Source: an uncultured Pelagibacteraceae bacterium (GTDB lineage Bacteria; Pseudomonadota; Alphaproteobacteria; Pelagibacterales; Pelagibacteraceae). Taken from it: 64,000 nt of DNA. The stretch lies in the NCBI GenBank assembly GCA_902577285.1, contig CACGYL010000001.1, forward strand, positions 52,708 to 116,707, written 5' to 3'. The notes under the pieces were generated by a model. That model saw only the letters and a program-made list of their open reading frames with translations. It was not told the DNA's origin and searched no databases. The translations under genes were made by a program, and so were the position numbers. Positions 25,723 to 36,178 of the stretch are shown here, one piece after another. The stretch's first letter is position 1. Every line of letters begins with the position of its first letter.

Positions 25723-26872
25723 TTGGAATTATCCTACTACTATTTGGGTTGGCAAAGATAGAATAAAAGATCTTTATTTGGCCTGTTCAAATTTAAAAAT
25801 TCAAAATCCTTTATTTGTGACGGATAAGGACTTAATAAACTTGCCAATGGCTAAAGAAGTAATTTCAAAAATTAAAAATAGAATTAATAATTTAGTAGTG
25901 TTCTCCGATTTTTCAGGAAATCCTTTTGGTGAGAATGTTGAAGAAGGTGTTAAAGAATTTAAGAAAAATAATTGTGACGGGGTAATTGCTTTTGGAGGTG
26001 GTAGTGGACTTGATGTGGGAAAAGCAATTGCATTTATGTCTGTACAAACAAGACCTCTATGGGACTTTGAGGATATTGGAGATTATTGGAAAAGAGCAAA
26101 TAATGAAAATATACCCCCTATAATTGCTATCCCAACCACAGCAGGAACGGGTTCAGAAACAGGGAGAGCTTCTGCGATAATAAATAAAGAAACTGGAGTT
26201 AAAAAAATAATTTTCCATCCAAAATTTTTACCATCAATAGTTATCTTAGACCCAATTTTAACAAAAGATCTTTCTCCACGATTAACAGGAGCAACTGGCA
26301 TGGATGCACTAGCGCATAATTTGGAAGCGTTTTGTGCGCCAGGTTTTCATCCCATGGCAGATGGTATTGCAATTGAAGGAATGAGATTAATAAAGAAATC
26401 TTTATTAAATGCAGTACATAATGGTAATGACCTAGATGCAAGATCTGATTTATTAGCTGCTGCCTGTATGGGTTCAACCGCTTTTCAGAAAGGTCTTGGT
26501 GCCATTCATTCACTAAGTCATCCATTAAATGCTAAGTTCAATATTCATCATGGATTAACTAACGCAATATTCATGCCATATGTATTAACTTTCAATAGAG
26601 AAACTATAGAAAAGAGGATTATGTCTATTTGTGATTATCTTAATTTATCGAAAAGTTTTAATTCTTTCTTAGAGTGGATATTAGATTTAAGAAAAAAATT
26701 AGAAATTCCTCATAAACTATCAGATGTGATTGATAAAAATAAACTCGATTTAGATGAACTCTCTGAAATGGCTTTGAATGACCCGTCAACTGCATCTAAC
26801 CCCAAAACATTGACAATATCTGATATGAAAATTATTTACAAAAATAGTATCTCTGGAGAATTGTTTACATGA
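25709..26872 (+). CDS. Iron-containing alcohol dehydrogenase
   Basis: 387 residues from the second in-frame ATG (MSNYNWNYPTTIWVG); a start four codons earlier is possible. Group III Fe-ADH features: FGGGSGLDVGKAIAF, PTTAGTGSETGRASAI, ATGMDALAHNLEAFCAPGFHPMAD and the metal histidines in GAIHSLSHPLNAKFNIHHG. It oxidises or reduces a small alcohol/aldehyde with NAD(P)H. It overlaps the glycosidase by 14 bases and the next gene by four, so it likely processes the aglycone or sugar released by the glycosidase. Substrate unknown. Confidence 0.85.
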   Translation: MSNYNWNYPTTIWVGKDRIKDLYLACSNLKIQNPLFVTDKDLINLPMAKEVISKIKNRINNLVVFSDFSGNPFGENVEEGVKEFKKNNCDGVIAFGGGSGLDVGKAIAFMSVQTRPLWDFEDIGDYWKRANNENIPPIIAIPTTAGTGSETGRASAIINKETGVKKIIFHPKFLPSIVILDPILTKDLSPRLTGATGMDALAHNLEAFCAPGFHPMADGIAIEGMRLIKKSLLNAVHNGNDLDARSDLLAAACMGSTAFQKGLGAIHSLSHPLNAKFNIHHGLTNAIFMPYVLTFNRETIEKRIMSICDYLNLSKSFNSFLEWILDLRKKLEIPHKLSDVIDKNKLDLDELSEMALNDPSTASNPKTLTISDMKIIYKNSISGELFT

Positions 26873-27654
26873 AAAAGATATTAATAGTTGAGGGTAATCT
26901 TAAAGAGGAAAATCAAAGTTTTACTGAAGGTGGAATAAAAACTCACACTGAAAGTCTAAAAGAGAGTATTAGTTATTTCACAAATAATTTAGAAATTGAT
27001 GTAGTTAATCCTTCATCTGATAAAAATATTTCAGAAGTAGCAAAAGATTTAGAAAAATTTGATGGGCTAATCTGGGGAGGGAGTAGCCTAAATATATATA
27101 ATGATACAGTGGAAATAAGAAGACAAATAGAATTTATGAGATCATGTCAAAATAAAATAAAGAAAATACTAGCAATTTGTTGGGGTCTTCAGGTAGCTGC
27201 TACTGTTGCTGGAGGTCAAGTAAAAAGATGCATGACTGGATCTCATAGAGGAATAGCTCATGATATTGAAATCAATAGTAATGGATTGCAACATCCAATT
27301 TATAAAAATAAAAGTGAAACTTTTAATACACCAGCATTCAATTTTGATGAGGTTGTAAAATTACCTAAAAATTCAATCTTGTTAGCTTCAAATCCTGTAA
27401 ATAAAGTTATGGGGATCAATTTCAAATCTGGATTAAGTGATATTTGGGGAATTCAATATCACCCAGAAATTACTTATGATAAAATGATAAGTCTTATTCA
27501 TTTTAGAAAAGATCGTCTGTTAAATAATAAAGCTTTTTCTGATGAGCAGGAGATAAACAAGCATGTAGCTATGATTGCGGAGGAAAATAAAAAATCAAAT
27601 AAAGATCTTAGAATGCGAGAACTTGAAAATTGGTTAAATTATCTTTTAAAATAA
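26869..27654 (+). CDS. Class I glutamine amidotransferase-like protein
   Basis: 261 residues, flavodoxin-like GATase1 domain. A nucleophile elbow AICWGLQ near residue 103 and the QYHPEIT His-Glu near 200 complete a catalytic triad as in GMP synthase-type glutaminases. No synthetase domain is fused. Related stand-alone proteins cleave gamma-glutamyl bonds (PuuD-like) or have unknown roles. It overlaps the Fe-ADH by four bases and is the last gene of the importer operon, converging on fhs (nine-base overlap). A gamma-glutamyl intermediate in this pathway is speculative. Confidence 0.72.
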   Translation: MKKILIVEGNLKEENQSFTEGGIKTHTESLKESISYFTNNLEIDVVNPSSDKNISEVAKDLEKFDGLIWGGSSLNIYNDTVEIRRQIEFMRSCQNKIKKILAICWGLQVAATVAGGQVKRCMTGSHRGIAHDIEINSNGLQHPIYKNKSETFNTPAFNFDEVVKLPKNSILLASNPVNKVMGINFKSGLSDIWGIQYHPEITYDKMISLIHFRKDRLLNNKAFSDEQEINKHVAMIAEENKKSNKDLRMRELENWLNYLLK

Positions 27655-29322
27655 ACCTTCTGTTTCACCTTTATCATTAATTTTTATTTTATCTGCAGCT
27701 GGCACTTTTGGTAGCCCAGGCATTGTCATTATTGCACCACAAACAACTACTATAAATTCTGCTCCTGATGATAATCTTACTTCTCTTATCGGCAGGACAT
27801 GTCCGGATGGTGCACCTTTTAAATTAGGGTCTGTGGAAAAACTATATTGTGTCTTTGCAATACAAATCGGTAAGGATTGGTAACCTGTCTCTTCAAAATT
27901 TTTTAATTGTTCTCTTATTTTGGTATCCGCTACAACTTCACTTGCTCTATATAATTCCTTTGCAATCGTCTCAATCTTTTTAAATAACGATGTTTTATTA
28001 TCGTATAAAAATTTGAAGTCACTTCCCTTTTCACACAGTTGAACAACATTATTTGCTAAATCTACTGCTCCTTCTCCACCTTTTTCCCAATGTTTTGATA
28101 TCGATGATGTTACACCTTTTTTTTGACAAAATTTTATAACTTCATCGACCTCTCTGTCTGTATCCAAAACAAAGTGATTGATAGCTACAGTAACAGGCAA
28201 GCCAAATTTTTGGATATTTTCAATATGTCTTTCTAAATTCACCAATCCTTTTTTTACAGCGTCTATATTTTCATTTTTAAGTTCATCTTTATTTACACCA
28301 CCGTGCATTTTTAAAGCTCTTATAGTTGCTACAATCACCACACAACTTGGTTTTAGACCTGATTTTCTACACTTTATATCTAAGAATTTTTCAGCACCTA
28401 GATCAGCACCAAATCCTGCTTCAGTAACAACATAGTCTGATAGTTTTAATGCACTTTTAGTTGCTAATACAGAATTACAACCATGCGCAATATTGGCGAA
28501 AGGACCTCCATGGATTATAGCGAGATTATTTTCCAAAGTTTGAGTTACATTTGGTCTAATTGCGTCTTTTAGCAAAACAGTCATTGGACCATGTGCATTT
28601 AAATCTTTTGCATAAATTGGTTTTTTATCTCTAGTGTAAGCAACAGTTATATTTCCAATTCTATTTTCAAGATCATGTAAATCATTAGATAAACAAAAGA
28701 TCGCCATTATTTCAGATGCAACCGTAATGTCAAAACCATCTTCTCTTGGGAAACCATTTGCAACACCACCAAGATTAATATTGATAGATCTTAATGCTCT
28801 ATCATTCATATCAAGCACTCTTTTCCAAACTATTCTTCTTACATCAATATTTAATTTATTACCCCAATAAATATGGTTATCTATTAAAGCAGATAAAAGA
28901 TTGTGAGCAGAAGTGATTGCATGAAAGTCACCTGTGAAATGAAGATTTATTTGTTCCATAGGAACAACTTGCGCATAACCACCACCAGCCGCACCACCTT
29001 TCATTCCAAATGAAGGACCTAAGCTTGGCTCTCTTAAACAAACAATAGATTTTTTACCTATTTTATTTAATCCATCTGACAATCCCACTGAAGTGGTTGT
29101 TTTTCCTTCTCCAGCTGGAGTAGGAGTAATTGCTGTAACTAATATTAATTTTCCGTCTTTTTTATTTTTAAATTTTTCAAGATATTCGAGTTTTATCTTA
29201 GCTATGTATCTACTTATTGGACTATATGCCTCAGCATTATCTGGAACACCAACTCCATCCAAAATCTCTTGAATTGGTTTCATATTTGCTTCTCTTGCAA
29301 TTTGGATATCTGTTTTTGACAT
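27646..29322 (-). CDS. fhs: Formate-tetrahydrofolate ligase
   Basis: 558 residues, normal length. P-loop-like [20 protein letters not shown] near residue 66, [38 protein letters not shown] and [14 protein letters not shown] are all diagnostic. It interconverts formate, ATP and THF with 10-formyl-THF. In SAR11-type C1 metabolism it likely runs towards formate and ATP, draining C1 units from sarcosine, dimethylglycine and TMAO. It is divergent from soxB by 128 bases. Confidence 0.96.
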   Translation of the reverse strand: MSKTDIQIAREANMKPIQEILDGVGVPDNAEAYSPISRYIAKIKLEYLEKFKNKKDGKLILVTAITPTPAGEGKTTTSVGLSDGLNKIGKKSIVCLREPSLGPSFGMKGGAAGGGYAQVVPMEQINLHFTGDFHAITSAHNLLSALIDNHIYWGNKLNIDVRRIVWKRVLDMNDRALRSININLGGVANGFPREDGFDITVASEIMAIFCLSNDLHDLENRIGNITVAYTRDKKPIYAKDLNAHGPMTVLLKDAIRPNVTQTLENNLAIIHGGPFANIAHGCNSVLATKSALKLSDYVVTEAGFGADLGAEKFLDIKCRKSGLKPSCVVIVATIRALKMHGGVNKDELKNENIDAVKKGLVNLERHIENIQKFGLPVTVAINHFVLDTDREVDEVIKFCQKKGVTSSISKHWEKGGEGAVDLANNVVQLCEKGSDFKFLYDNKTSLFKKIETIAKELYRASEVVADTKIREQLKNFEETGYQSLPICIAKTQYSFSTDPNLKGAPSGHVLPIREVRLSSGAEFIVVVCGAIMTMPGLPKVPAADKIKINDKGETEGLF

Positions 29323-29450
29323 TTGGTTTAAAACCTATAATAAATTAATGTGCAAAATTTCTATACTTTTTTAATAGGATTTTAAACATCTAAAAAATAT
29401 ATATATAAAAAATAAGAAAAAATTTAAGTTTAATTAGATAAAATTATAAA

Positions 29451-30707
29451 ATGCAAAAATACTCAGTTTTTAGTCTAATAAAAAATGCATTCTCAGATCA
29501 TCAAAATTGGGAAGTTGCATGGAAAGACCCAACTCCTAAAAAAGAATATGATGTAATTATTATTGGTGGTGGAGGCCATGGTTTGGCAACTGCATACTAT
29601 TTAGCAAAAGAACATAACATTACAAATGTTGCTATTATTGAAAAAGGTTGGATAGGTGGAGGAAACGTTGGAAGGAATACTACAATTATTAGGTCTAATT
29701 ATATGCATGATGAGAATGGATTGTTTAGTGAATTTGGTATGGACCTATGGAGAAAGATGAGCCAAGATTTAAATTACAATGTAATGTTTTCTCCAAGAGG
29801 AATAATTAATCTTGCCCACTCAGATGCACAAATGAATGCCTATTCAAGAAGGGGAAATTCTATGCGTTTGAACGGAATTGATGCTGTTTTGTTAAATAGA
29901 GAAGAAGTTCAAAAGTTAATTCCAATGGCAGACTTTTCTGACAATGTAAGATTTCCAATTTTTGGAGGTTTGATGCAACCAAGCGCTGGAACAGCAAGAC
30001 ATGATGCTGTTGCCTGGGGTTATGCAAGACAAGCTGACTCTATGGGTGTTGATATAATTCAAAATTGTGAAGTTACGGGATTTGATGTCTCAAATGGAAA
30101 AATTCTTGGAGTAAGAACTTCTAAAGGAGATATCAAAGCCAAGAAAGTTGGTTTATGCGTTGCAGGAAGTACAAATATTTTGGCAGAAATGTTAAATATG
30201 ACTTTACCAATTGAAACTCATTTGCTTCAAGCATGTGTTTCAGAGCCTATTAAACCTTTGCTTGATCATGTTGTTACATTTGGTGCAGGACATTTTTATT
30301 GTAGCCAATCAGATAAAGGCGAAATGGTTATGGGTGGAGACTTAGATGGATATAATAGTTATTCACAAAGAGGAAACTTGCCAACTCTTCAACACGTATT
30401 AACAGAGGGGATTGCGATGTTTCCATTTCTTAGCAAATTAAAAATGTTAAGAACTTGGGGCGGAATAATGGATATGTCCATGGATGGATCGCCAATTATT
30501 GATAAAACGCATATTAACGGATTATATTTAAATTGTGGTTGGTGCTATGGTGGATTTAAAGCAACTCCAGCATCCGGGTGGACTTTTGCACATACAATTG
30601 CTCAAGATAGAGTTCATGATTTAAATGCTGGTTATAGCCTCAACAGATTTAGCACTGGAAATTTAATTGATGAAAAAGGCCTAGGAACTAAAACCTGGAT
30701 ATCATAA
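29451..30707 (+). CDS. soxB: Sarcosine oxidase, beta subunit
   Basis: 418 residues. FAD motif VIIIGGGGHGLATAYYLA near 35-51, followed by the SoxB pattern GGGNVGRNTTIIRSNY and the segment TARHDAVAWGYARQAD, whose histidine is the covalent FMN site in heterotetrameric sarcosine oxidases. The C terminus has CGWCYGGFKATPASGW. It forms the catalytic subunit oxidising sarcosine to glycine. The order soxB-D-A-G with junctions of 0 to -4 bases is canonical. The homologous MgdABCD (N-methylglutamate dehydrogenase) has the same layout and cannot be excluded. Confidence 0.87.
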   Translation: MQKYSVFSLIKNAFSDHQNWEVAWKDPTPKKEYDVIIIGGGGHGLATAYYLAKEHNITNVAIIEKGWIGGGNVGRNTTIIRSNYMHDENGLFSEFGMDLWRKMSQDLNYNVMFSPRGIINLAHSDAQMNAYSRRGNSMRLNGIDAVLLNREEVQKLIPMADFSDNVRFPIFGGLMQPSAGTARHDAVAWGYARQADSMGVDIIQNCEVTGFDVSNGKILGVRTSKGDIKAKKVGLCVAGSTNILAEMLNMTLPIETHLLQACVSEPIKPLLDHVVTFGAGHFYCSQSDKGEMVMGGDLDGYNSYSQRGNLPTLQHVLTEGIAMFPFLSKLKMLRTWGGIMDMSMDGSPIIDKTHINGLYLNCGWCYGGFKATPASGWTFAHTIAQDRVHDLNAGYSLNRFSTGNLIDEKGLGTKTWIS

Positions 30708-30977
30708 ATGTTATATATCAACTGTCCACATTGTGGACTTAGATCTCAGAATGAATTTGCTTATGGCGGAGATGCAACAGTAAAACGTCCTGAACTAAAT
30801 AAAGAAATAAGCGATCAAGAATGGGATAATTTCGTATACTTAAGAAAAAGTCCAAGAGGAAAACATTTAGAATTATGGCATCATATTTCTGGATGTAGAC
30901 AATGGATTAAGGTTGAGAGAGATACATCAACTCACGAAATTTTTAAAACTTATAAAGCAAACGAAGCAATAGAATAA
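30708..30977 (+). CDS. soxD: Sarcosine oxidase, delta subunit
   Basis: 89 residues with the zinc-binding SoxD pattern: CPHCGLRSQNEF at the N terminus (Cys6, Cys9), FAYGGDATVKRPEL and the distal HHISGCRQW supplying the remaining ligands. A small structural subunit of heterotetrameric sarcosine oxidase. It starts one base after soxB ends and overlaps soxA by one base. Confidence 0.88.
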   Translation: MLYINCPHCGLRSQNEFAYGGDATVKRPELNKEISDQEWDNFVYLRKSPRGKHLELWHHISGCRQWIKVERDTSTHEIFKTYKANEAIE

Positions 30978-33973
30978 TGTCCCAAGATTTTAGATTAGAT
31001 AATGTTGGAATGGTCAATAGAGAAAAAAAAATCTCGTTTAAGTTTAATGGCAAAAAATATTTTGGTTTCGAGGGAGATACTATCGCATCTGCCTTAATAG
31101 CGAATGGAGTTCATTTAGTAGGTAGAAGTTTTAAATATCATAGGCCTAGGGGTTTTTTTGGAGTTGGCGTTGATGAGCCCTATGCAATTCTGCAGTTAGA
31201 CAGAAATAATGAGAGAGATCCAAATATAAGAGCAACAGAACAAGAAATTTTTGAAGGACTAGAGGTTAAGAGTGTTAATTGTTGGCCTAGTGTAAATTTT
31301 GATATTGGAGCGATAAATAATTTTTTAAAAATGTTTTTTCCAGCTGGTTTTTATTACAAAACATTTATGTGGCCTCCTAGCTTTTGGTATAAAATATATG
31401 AACCTTTTATTCGAATGGCGGCTGGATTTGGAGAAGCCTCTATCAAACATGATAAAGAGAGATATGAGCATAAATATGAGTATTGTGATTTATTAATAAC
31501 TGGATCTGGACCTTCAGGTTTAGCAAGTGCTTATGCCGCTGCCAAGAATGGAGCCCGAGTAATATTGGCTGAGGATAAACCAAGATTTGGAGGTAGCTTA
31601 TTAACAAGTGATGTAAATATAGGAAACCAAACAGGTGTTGAGTGGACAGAAAAAATTATAGCAGAACTAAAGTCCATGCCTAATGTTGTAGTAAAAAATA
31701 GATCGCAAGTTTTTGGTTACTATGATCACAATATGTTAGTAATGTCAGAGCGTATAAGTGATCACTTGCCAAAAACTCAAGAATATCTCCCTAAACAACG
31801 TTTGTGGTACATAAGAGCAAATGAAGTATTGATTTCATCAGGTTCAATTGAAAGACCTTTAGTTTTTGGAAACAATGATACTCCTGGCGTTATGTTATCG
31901 TCAGCTGCCAAAGAGTATATGAAAGTTTATGGCGTATTAGTTGGAAAAAAACCTTTAATTTTCACAAACAATGATAGTGGTTATGAAACTGCAATTGAAT
32001 TTAAAAAAAACGGAGTAAATCCAATCATATTGGATACAAGAAGTAATCCTTCTTCAGATATTATCACTGAGGCAAAAAATTTAAATATTGAAATTAAGTT
32101 CTCCTATGTAGTTGTTGCCGCAAAAGGCTATAAAAAAGTTAAATCAGCAGATATCGCTAAAATATCTGACGATAAAAAAGAATTATTTAACATAGAAAAT
32201 ATAAAATGTGATTGTATCTGTGTATCAGGTTTTTGGACACCATCTATTCATTTAGCATCACAGTCAGGAAACAAATCTAAATTTAACGAAAAAATTGATG
32301 CATTTGTACCAGATAAATCCAAACAACAAGAAAATACAATTGGGTCAGCAAATGGAATATTTACATTAGAGGAAACAATTAAAGATGCTTTTGATAAAGG
32401 TTTTGATGTTTCAAATAAAATAACTGAAAAAAATAATAAAGTTTCAGTACCAACAGTAGTAGAAAAAAAATCAACAGATCATGACAAATTTTGGTGTGTT
32501 CCTTTACCAAAAGGTAAATCTTATAAAAGGTTTTTAGATTTTCAGAATGACGTAGCGGTTTCTGATATTGAGCTAGCTTTAAGAGAAGGTTTTAGGTCTA
32601 TCGAGCATGTAAAAAGATATACAACGCTTGGTATGGCTACGGACCAAGGAAAAACGAGTAATTTAAATGGATTACAATTAGTCTCTGATATTGAGAATAA
32701 AGTTGTTCCTCAAGTAGGACATACGACTTTTAGACCTCCTTATACCCCAGTATCAATTGGAGCAATTGTAGGAAGAGAAGTTGGTAAGCATTCTAAACCA
32801 ACAAGAAAATCACCTATGCACTCATGGCATGAAAAAAATAATGCAGTATTTGTTGATGCAGGAGTTTGGTTAAGACCAAGATATTACAAGCAAGGAAATG
32901 AAGGGTTATTTGAAGCATCAAAAAGAGAGGCAAAGAATGTAAGACAAAATGTAGGCGTATGTGATGTTACAACATTAGGTAAAATAGATGTTAAAGGACC
33001 AGATGCAGCAGAATTTTTAAATAGAGTTTATACTAACGCTTGGCTTAAACTTCCAGTAGGTAAAGCAAGATACGGTGTAATGTTAAGAGAAGATGGAATT
33101 GTAATGGACGATGGAACAACAACAAGGATTTCCGAAAATCATTATCACATGACAACTACAACAGCTCAAGCAGCAAATGTTCTATCTCATTTAGAATATT
33201 ATTTACAACTAGTGTGGCCAGAATTAAATGTAAACGTTGTATCAACCACAGAGCAATGGGCAGGTGCAGCAATCGCAGGACCTAATTCTAGAAAATTATT
33301 AATGAAATTATTCCCAAATTTAGATGTTTCAAACGAAGGTTTACCATTTATGGGTTATAAAGAAGCTGATTTATTCGAAGTTCCTGCAAAAATTTACAGA
33401 ATTTCGTTTTCTGGTGAGCTGGCATATGAGATTAACGTTGAGTCCGATAACGGATATTTCATGTGGGAAAAAATCATGGAAGTTGGACAAGAATTTAAAA
33501 TACAGCCATATGGAACTGAAGCTTTATCAACTCTAAGAATAGAAATGGGTCATGTTGCAGGATCTGAATTAGATGGAAGAACAATCCCTTACGATGCATC
33601 TTTAGAAGGGCTAGTTAGTAAGAAAAAAGATTTTATAGGCAAAAGATCTTTAAACAGATCTGCCTTTATATCTAAGGATAGAGAAAAATTAGTTGGCGTA
33701 GTTCCAATTGATAAAACCACAAGTATACCTGAGGGATCTTACATAGTAAAAGATCCAAAAGCAAAATTACCTAATCCAAAATTAGGTCATGTTTCGGCTT
33801 CATGTTGGAGTGTTGAATATGATAACCCATTTTCTTTAGCAATAATTAAAGATGGTAAAAATATGATAGGACAAAAACTCTTTGCTATGTCACCTTTAAA
33901 AAACAAAACGATACCTGTAGAGATTGTCTCTTCTCATTATGTAGATCCTGAAGGAAAGAGAGTTAGATCATGA
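30977..33973 (+). CDS. soxA: Sarcosine oxidase, alpha subunit
   Basis: 998 residues, full length. In order: a 2Fe-2S-ferredoxin-like N-terminal domain (about 15-105, FEGDTIASALIANG), a pyridine nucleotide-disulfide-oxidoreductase-like NAD domain (ITGSGPSGLASAYAAA near 172), and a C-terminal GcvT folate domain (about 620-990, including YRISFSGELAYEINV). The GcvT part captures formaldehyde from the demethylated amine as methylene-THF. It overlaps soxG by four bases. Confidence 0.9.
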   Translation: MSQDFRLDNVGMVNREKKISFKFNGKKYFGFEGDTIASALIANGVHLVGRSFKYHRPRGFFGVGVDEPYAILQLDRNNERDPNIRATEQEIFEGLEVKSVNCWPSVNFDIGAINNFLKMFFPAGFYYKTFMWPPSFWYKIYEPFIRMAAGFGEASIKHDKERYEHKYEYCDLLITGSGPSGLASAYAAAKNGARVILAEDKPRFGGSLLTSDVNIGNQTGVEWTEKIIAELKSMPNVVVKNRSQVFGYYDHNMLVMSERISDHLPKTQEYLPKQRLWYIRANEVLISSGSIERPLVFGNNDTPGVMLSSAAKEYMKVYGVLVGKKPLIFTNNDSGYETAIEFKKNGVNPIILDTRSNPSSDIITEAKNLNIEIKFSYVVVAAKGYKKVKSADIAKISDDKKELFNIENIKCDCICVSGFWTPSIHLASQSGNKSKFNEKIDAFVPDKSKQQENTIGSANGIFTLEETIKDAFDKGFDVSNKITEKNNKVSVPTVVEKKSTDHDKFWCVPLPKGKSYKRFLDFQNDVAVSDIELALREGFRSIEHVKRYTTLGMATDQGKTSNLNGLQLVSDIENKVVPQVGHTTFRPPYTPVSIGAIVGREVGKHSKPTRKSPMHSWHEKNNAVFVDAGVWLRPRYYKQGNEGLFEASKREAKNVRQNVGVCDVTTLGKIDVKGPDAAEFLNRVYTNAWLKLPVGKARYGVMLREDGIVMDDGTTTRISENHYHMTTTTAQAANVLSHLEYYLQLVWPELNVNVVSTTEQWAGAAIAGPNSRKLLMKLFPNLDVSNEGLPFMGYKEADLFEVPAKIYRISFSGELAYEINVESDNGYFMWEKIMEVGQEFKIQPYGTEALSTLRIEMGHVAGSELDGRTIPYDASLEGLVSKKKDFIGKRSLNRSAFISKDREKLVGVVPIDKTTSIPEGSYIVKDPKAKLPNPKLGHVSASCWSVEYDNPFSLAIIKDGKNMIGQKLFAMSPLKNKTIPVEIVSSHYVDPEGKRVRS

Positions 33974-34557
33974 CGATGATATCACCTTTGCAGAACATTC
34001 ATTCAGAGGGCTCTTATGGAAATTTTGAAAATAAAACTGAAAATGAATTATTGAAAATTTCTGAGTTAAAAAATTTATTAATTGTTCAAATAGTTCAGTA
34101 CAAAAATTCTTCAATTAAAATAAATGATATAAAACTTAATAATTTGCAATTTGTTAATGAAGCACAAAAAGTTGTCGCAAATGAAAATTTAAGAATATTG
34201 TGGAATTCACCAAACAATTGGCTTGTTGTTTCTAACAAAAAAGAACTTTTTAGTGAAATTGTAAAAAATTTTAATGATAGCGACTTTGCTGTTACAGATC
34301 TCTCACACTCAAAAGCAATTATAGAAATAGAAGGACCTAATGTTAAAGAGGTTTTAAAAAAAGGTTGTCCGTTTAATTTCAATATATTTAGTAAAAATAT
34401 GTGCATCAACTCATCATATAACGGAATATCTTTTTTAGTTGATATGGTTGAAGATGATCCTGAAAAAGCTAGAATTTTTTCACTTCGAAGTTTTGGGGAA
34501 TCTATGTACCACTCAATAACTGATGCTTCACTAGAATATGGCTATAAATGTATCTAG
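33970..34557 (+). CDS. soxG: Sarcosine oxidase, gamma subunit
   Basis: 195 residues, a short GcvT-like fold as in SoxG: LWNSPNNWLVVSNKK, VTDLSHSKAIIEIEGPNVKEVLKKGCPFN and the C-terminal SFGESMYHSITDASLEYG. It overlaps soxA by four bases. The start codon ATG at 33970 is supported by the overlap. It converges with the BT1-like carrier gene, three bases apart. Confidence 0.85.
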   Translation: MTMISPLQNIHSEGSYGNFENKTENELLKISELKNLLIVQIVQYKNSSIKINDIKLNNLQFVNEAQKVVANENLRILWNSPNNWLVVSNKKELFSEIVKNFNDSDFAVTDLSHSKAIIEIEGPNVKEVLKKGCPFNFNIFSKNMCINSSYNGISFLVDMVEDDPEKARIFSLRSFGESMYHSITDASLEYGYKCI

Positions 34558-34560
34558 AAA

Positions 34561-36174
34561 CTATTCTAAAGTTTTAAATCTTGTTTTTTGAATAATAAAT
34601 ACGAATAAAATTGGTAAAATTAAAGTCAGCAATGTTACAGTTATTAATAATATTCCCAATTCTGAGTAATCAGCAGTCGTCAATATTGCATTAGTCACTT
34701 TATCTTTAACTTCACGAGTAATTGTGTAAATTTCATTTAAGTATTTTGTTCCTAAAGCACTTGCTGATAGCGCCAAATTTGTAAAAGACGCAAAAACTGC
34801 AAAAAAAGTAGCTTTTAAGTGCGAAGGTGCATTCTTAGCAATCCATGCCAGTAAAGGTATCATTGAGACCTGACCTAAAGGTGACTCTAAAGCTGTATTA
34901 ATTAGCGCAATAAATTTAGCATCAACAATTCCATTTGTTATTGATGAAGTCCAATTATGAAATCCGTAATACATCCCAACACTTGGCAAAAATAATATTG
35001 CACCAGCAATTGACAAAACTACAATAATTTTTGCTATTGAATTATTTGACATAAAAGGTCTAAGCAAAATAATTCCTAACAATGTTAAGACCGAAGCTAG
35101 TAATGATAATATAGAAAAAAACTGCTCGTTAAATTTTAGCTCATCTATTTCGAACCAAGATAGTCCTGGACCTGGACCTGGCATTGCTCTAAATACAAAT
35201 ATAATCACAGCTGTTCCCACAATCGTAGATCTTAAATTTTGAGGCAGTTCTTTTATCAATTTACTCATCAGGAACAAAATAATTACCATAGATCCTAAAA
35301 AAACTATTTCTTGAGCAAAAGGAACTCCGAAGGAACCAACGCTGAGTGTAAAAATTACAAAAATTAAACTACCACCTAAAATCCACCAATTAATCTCTGT
35401 TTTTTCATGTTCGTAATCATCTTCATTACCAACTAAACCCTGACCAATTAATTTATTTTTTTTTTTATTTTTAAGATAGTTAGCAAAAATTACTCCTAAA
35501 ATTGAAACAAATGGTATTACTAGTGCATAAATATAAATTGATCCATAGAGCTCTATTTTGTCCGCTTGCTCTAAACTATCAACGCCTTTAAATAAGATTA
35601 CATTTACTAAAGCAACTAGAACAGTACCACCGATAATTGCAAATCGTCCAAGTGTCTGCATTGTAGTATGCATTGTTTTAATCTGATCTTGTGAAAATTT
35701 TTGACCTTCTTCATTAATAATTGGAACAGCTTCTACTGTCATTGCATCTGCAACAACATCTTGAACCACATATCCAATGGGAGCTAAAAGAACACTGATT
35801 ACAAACCAAGTCTCTACTTTTAGAATTGTGGACATCCATTCCGTATGGATAATTAATCCATACATTATCAATAAGCTTAAACCAATTAGTGTAGCTCCTA
35901 CATAAACCATATAATTTTTTTTGTTCCAAATTAGATCTACTAAATGACCTAATGGCATTTTAAGTGCCCAAGGAATACCAGCCCAAAACCCTAGCCCAGC
36001 AAGAAAGGCTGCTGATAAATTTAGATAATCTTTAACAAAAAATGTACCCACTATTCCTGTCAAACCTGAAATTCCAGCTGCAAGATAAATCATTAAAGGT
36101 GGTAAATAAGATAGTTTAAATTGTCTTCCTAAATCTAGTAAAGTGGAGTCGATGAATTTGGAAATTTGATTCAT
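34561..36174 (-). CDS. Major facilitator, BT1 folate/pterin-like carrier
   Basis: 537 residues from the ATG five bases after the upstream stop (a TTG four codons earlier also reads through). About twelve hydrophobic spans in two halves. The segment LKMPLGHLVDLIWNKKNYM after helix 2 resembles the LKPLYGLLSD motif of the BT1 folate-biopterin family, and a charged loop of about 35 residues separates the halves. It lies beside soxBDAG and fhs, both folate-dependent, so import or recycling of folate/pterin is a reasonable hypothesis. A generic MFS carrier of another substrate remains possible. Confidence 0.65.
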   Translation of the reverse strand: MNQISKFIDSTLLDLGRQFKLSYLPPLMIYLAAGISGLTGIVGTFFVKDYLNLSAAFLAGLGFWAGIPWALKMPLGHLVDLIWNKKNYMVYVGATLIGLSLLIMYGLIIHTEWMSTILKVETWFVISVLLAPIGYVVQDVVADAMTVEAVPIINEEGQKFSQDQIKTMHTTMQTLGRFAIIGGTVLVALVNVILFKGVDSLEQADKIELYGSIYIYALVIPFVSILGVIFANYLKNKKKNKLIGQGLVGNEDDYEHEKTEINWWILGGSLIFVIFTLSVGSFGVPFAQEIVFLGSMVIILFLMSKLIKELPQNLRSTIVGTAVIIFVFRAMPGPGPGLSWFEIDELKFNEQFFSILSLLASVLTLLGIILLRPFMSNNSIAKIIVVLSIAGAILFLPSVGMYYGFHNWTSSITNGIVDAKFIALINTALESPLGQVSMIPLLAWIAKNAPSHLKATFFAVFASFTNLALSASALGTKYLNEIYTITREVKDKVTNAILTTADYSELGILLITVTLLTLILPILFVFIIQKTRFKTLE

Positions 36175-36178
36175 AAAT

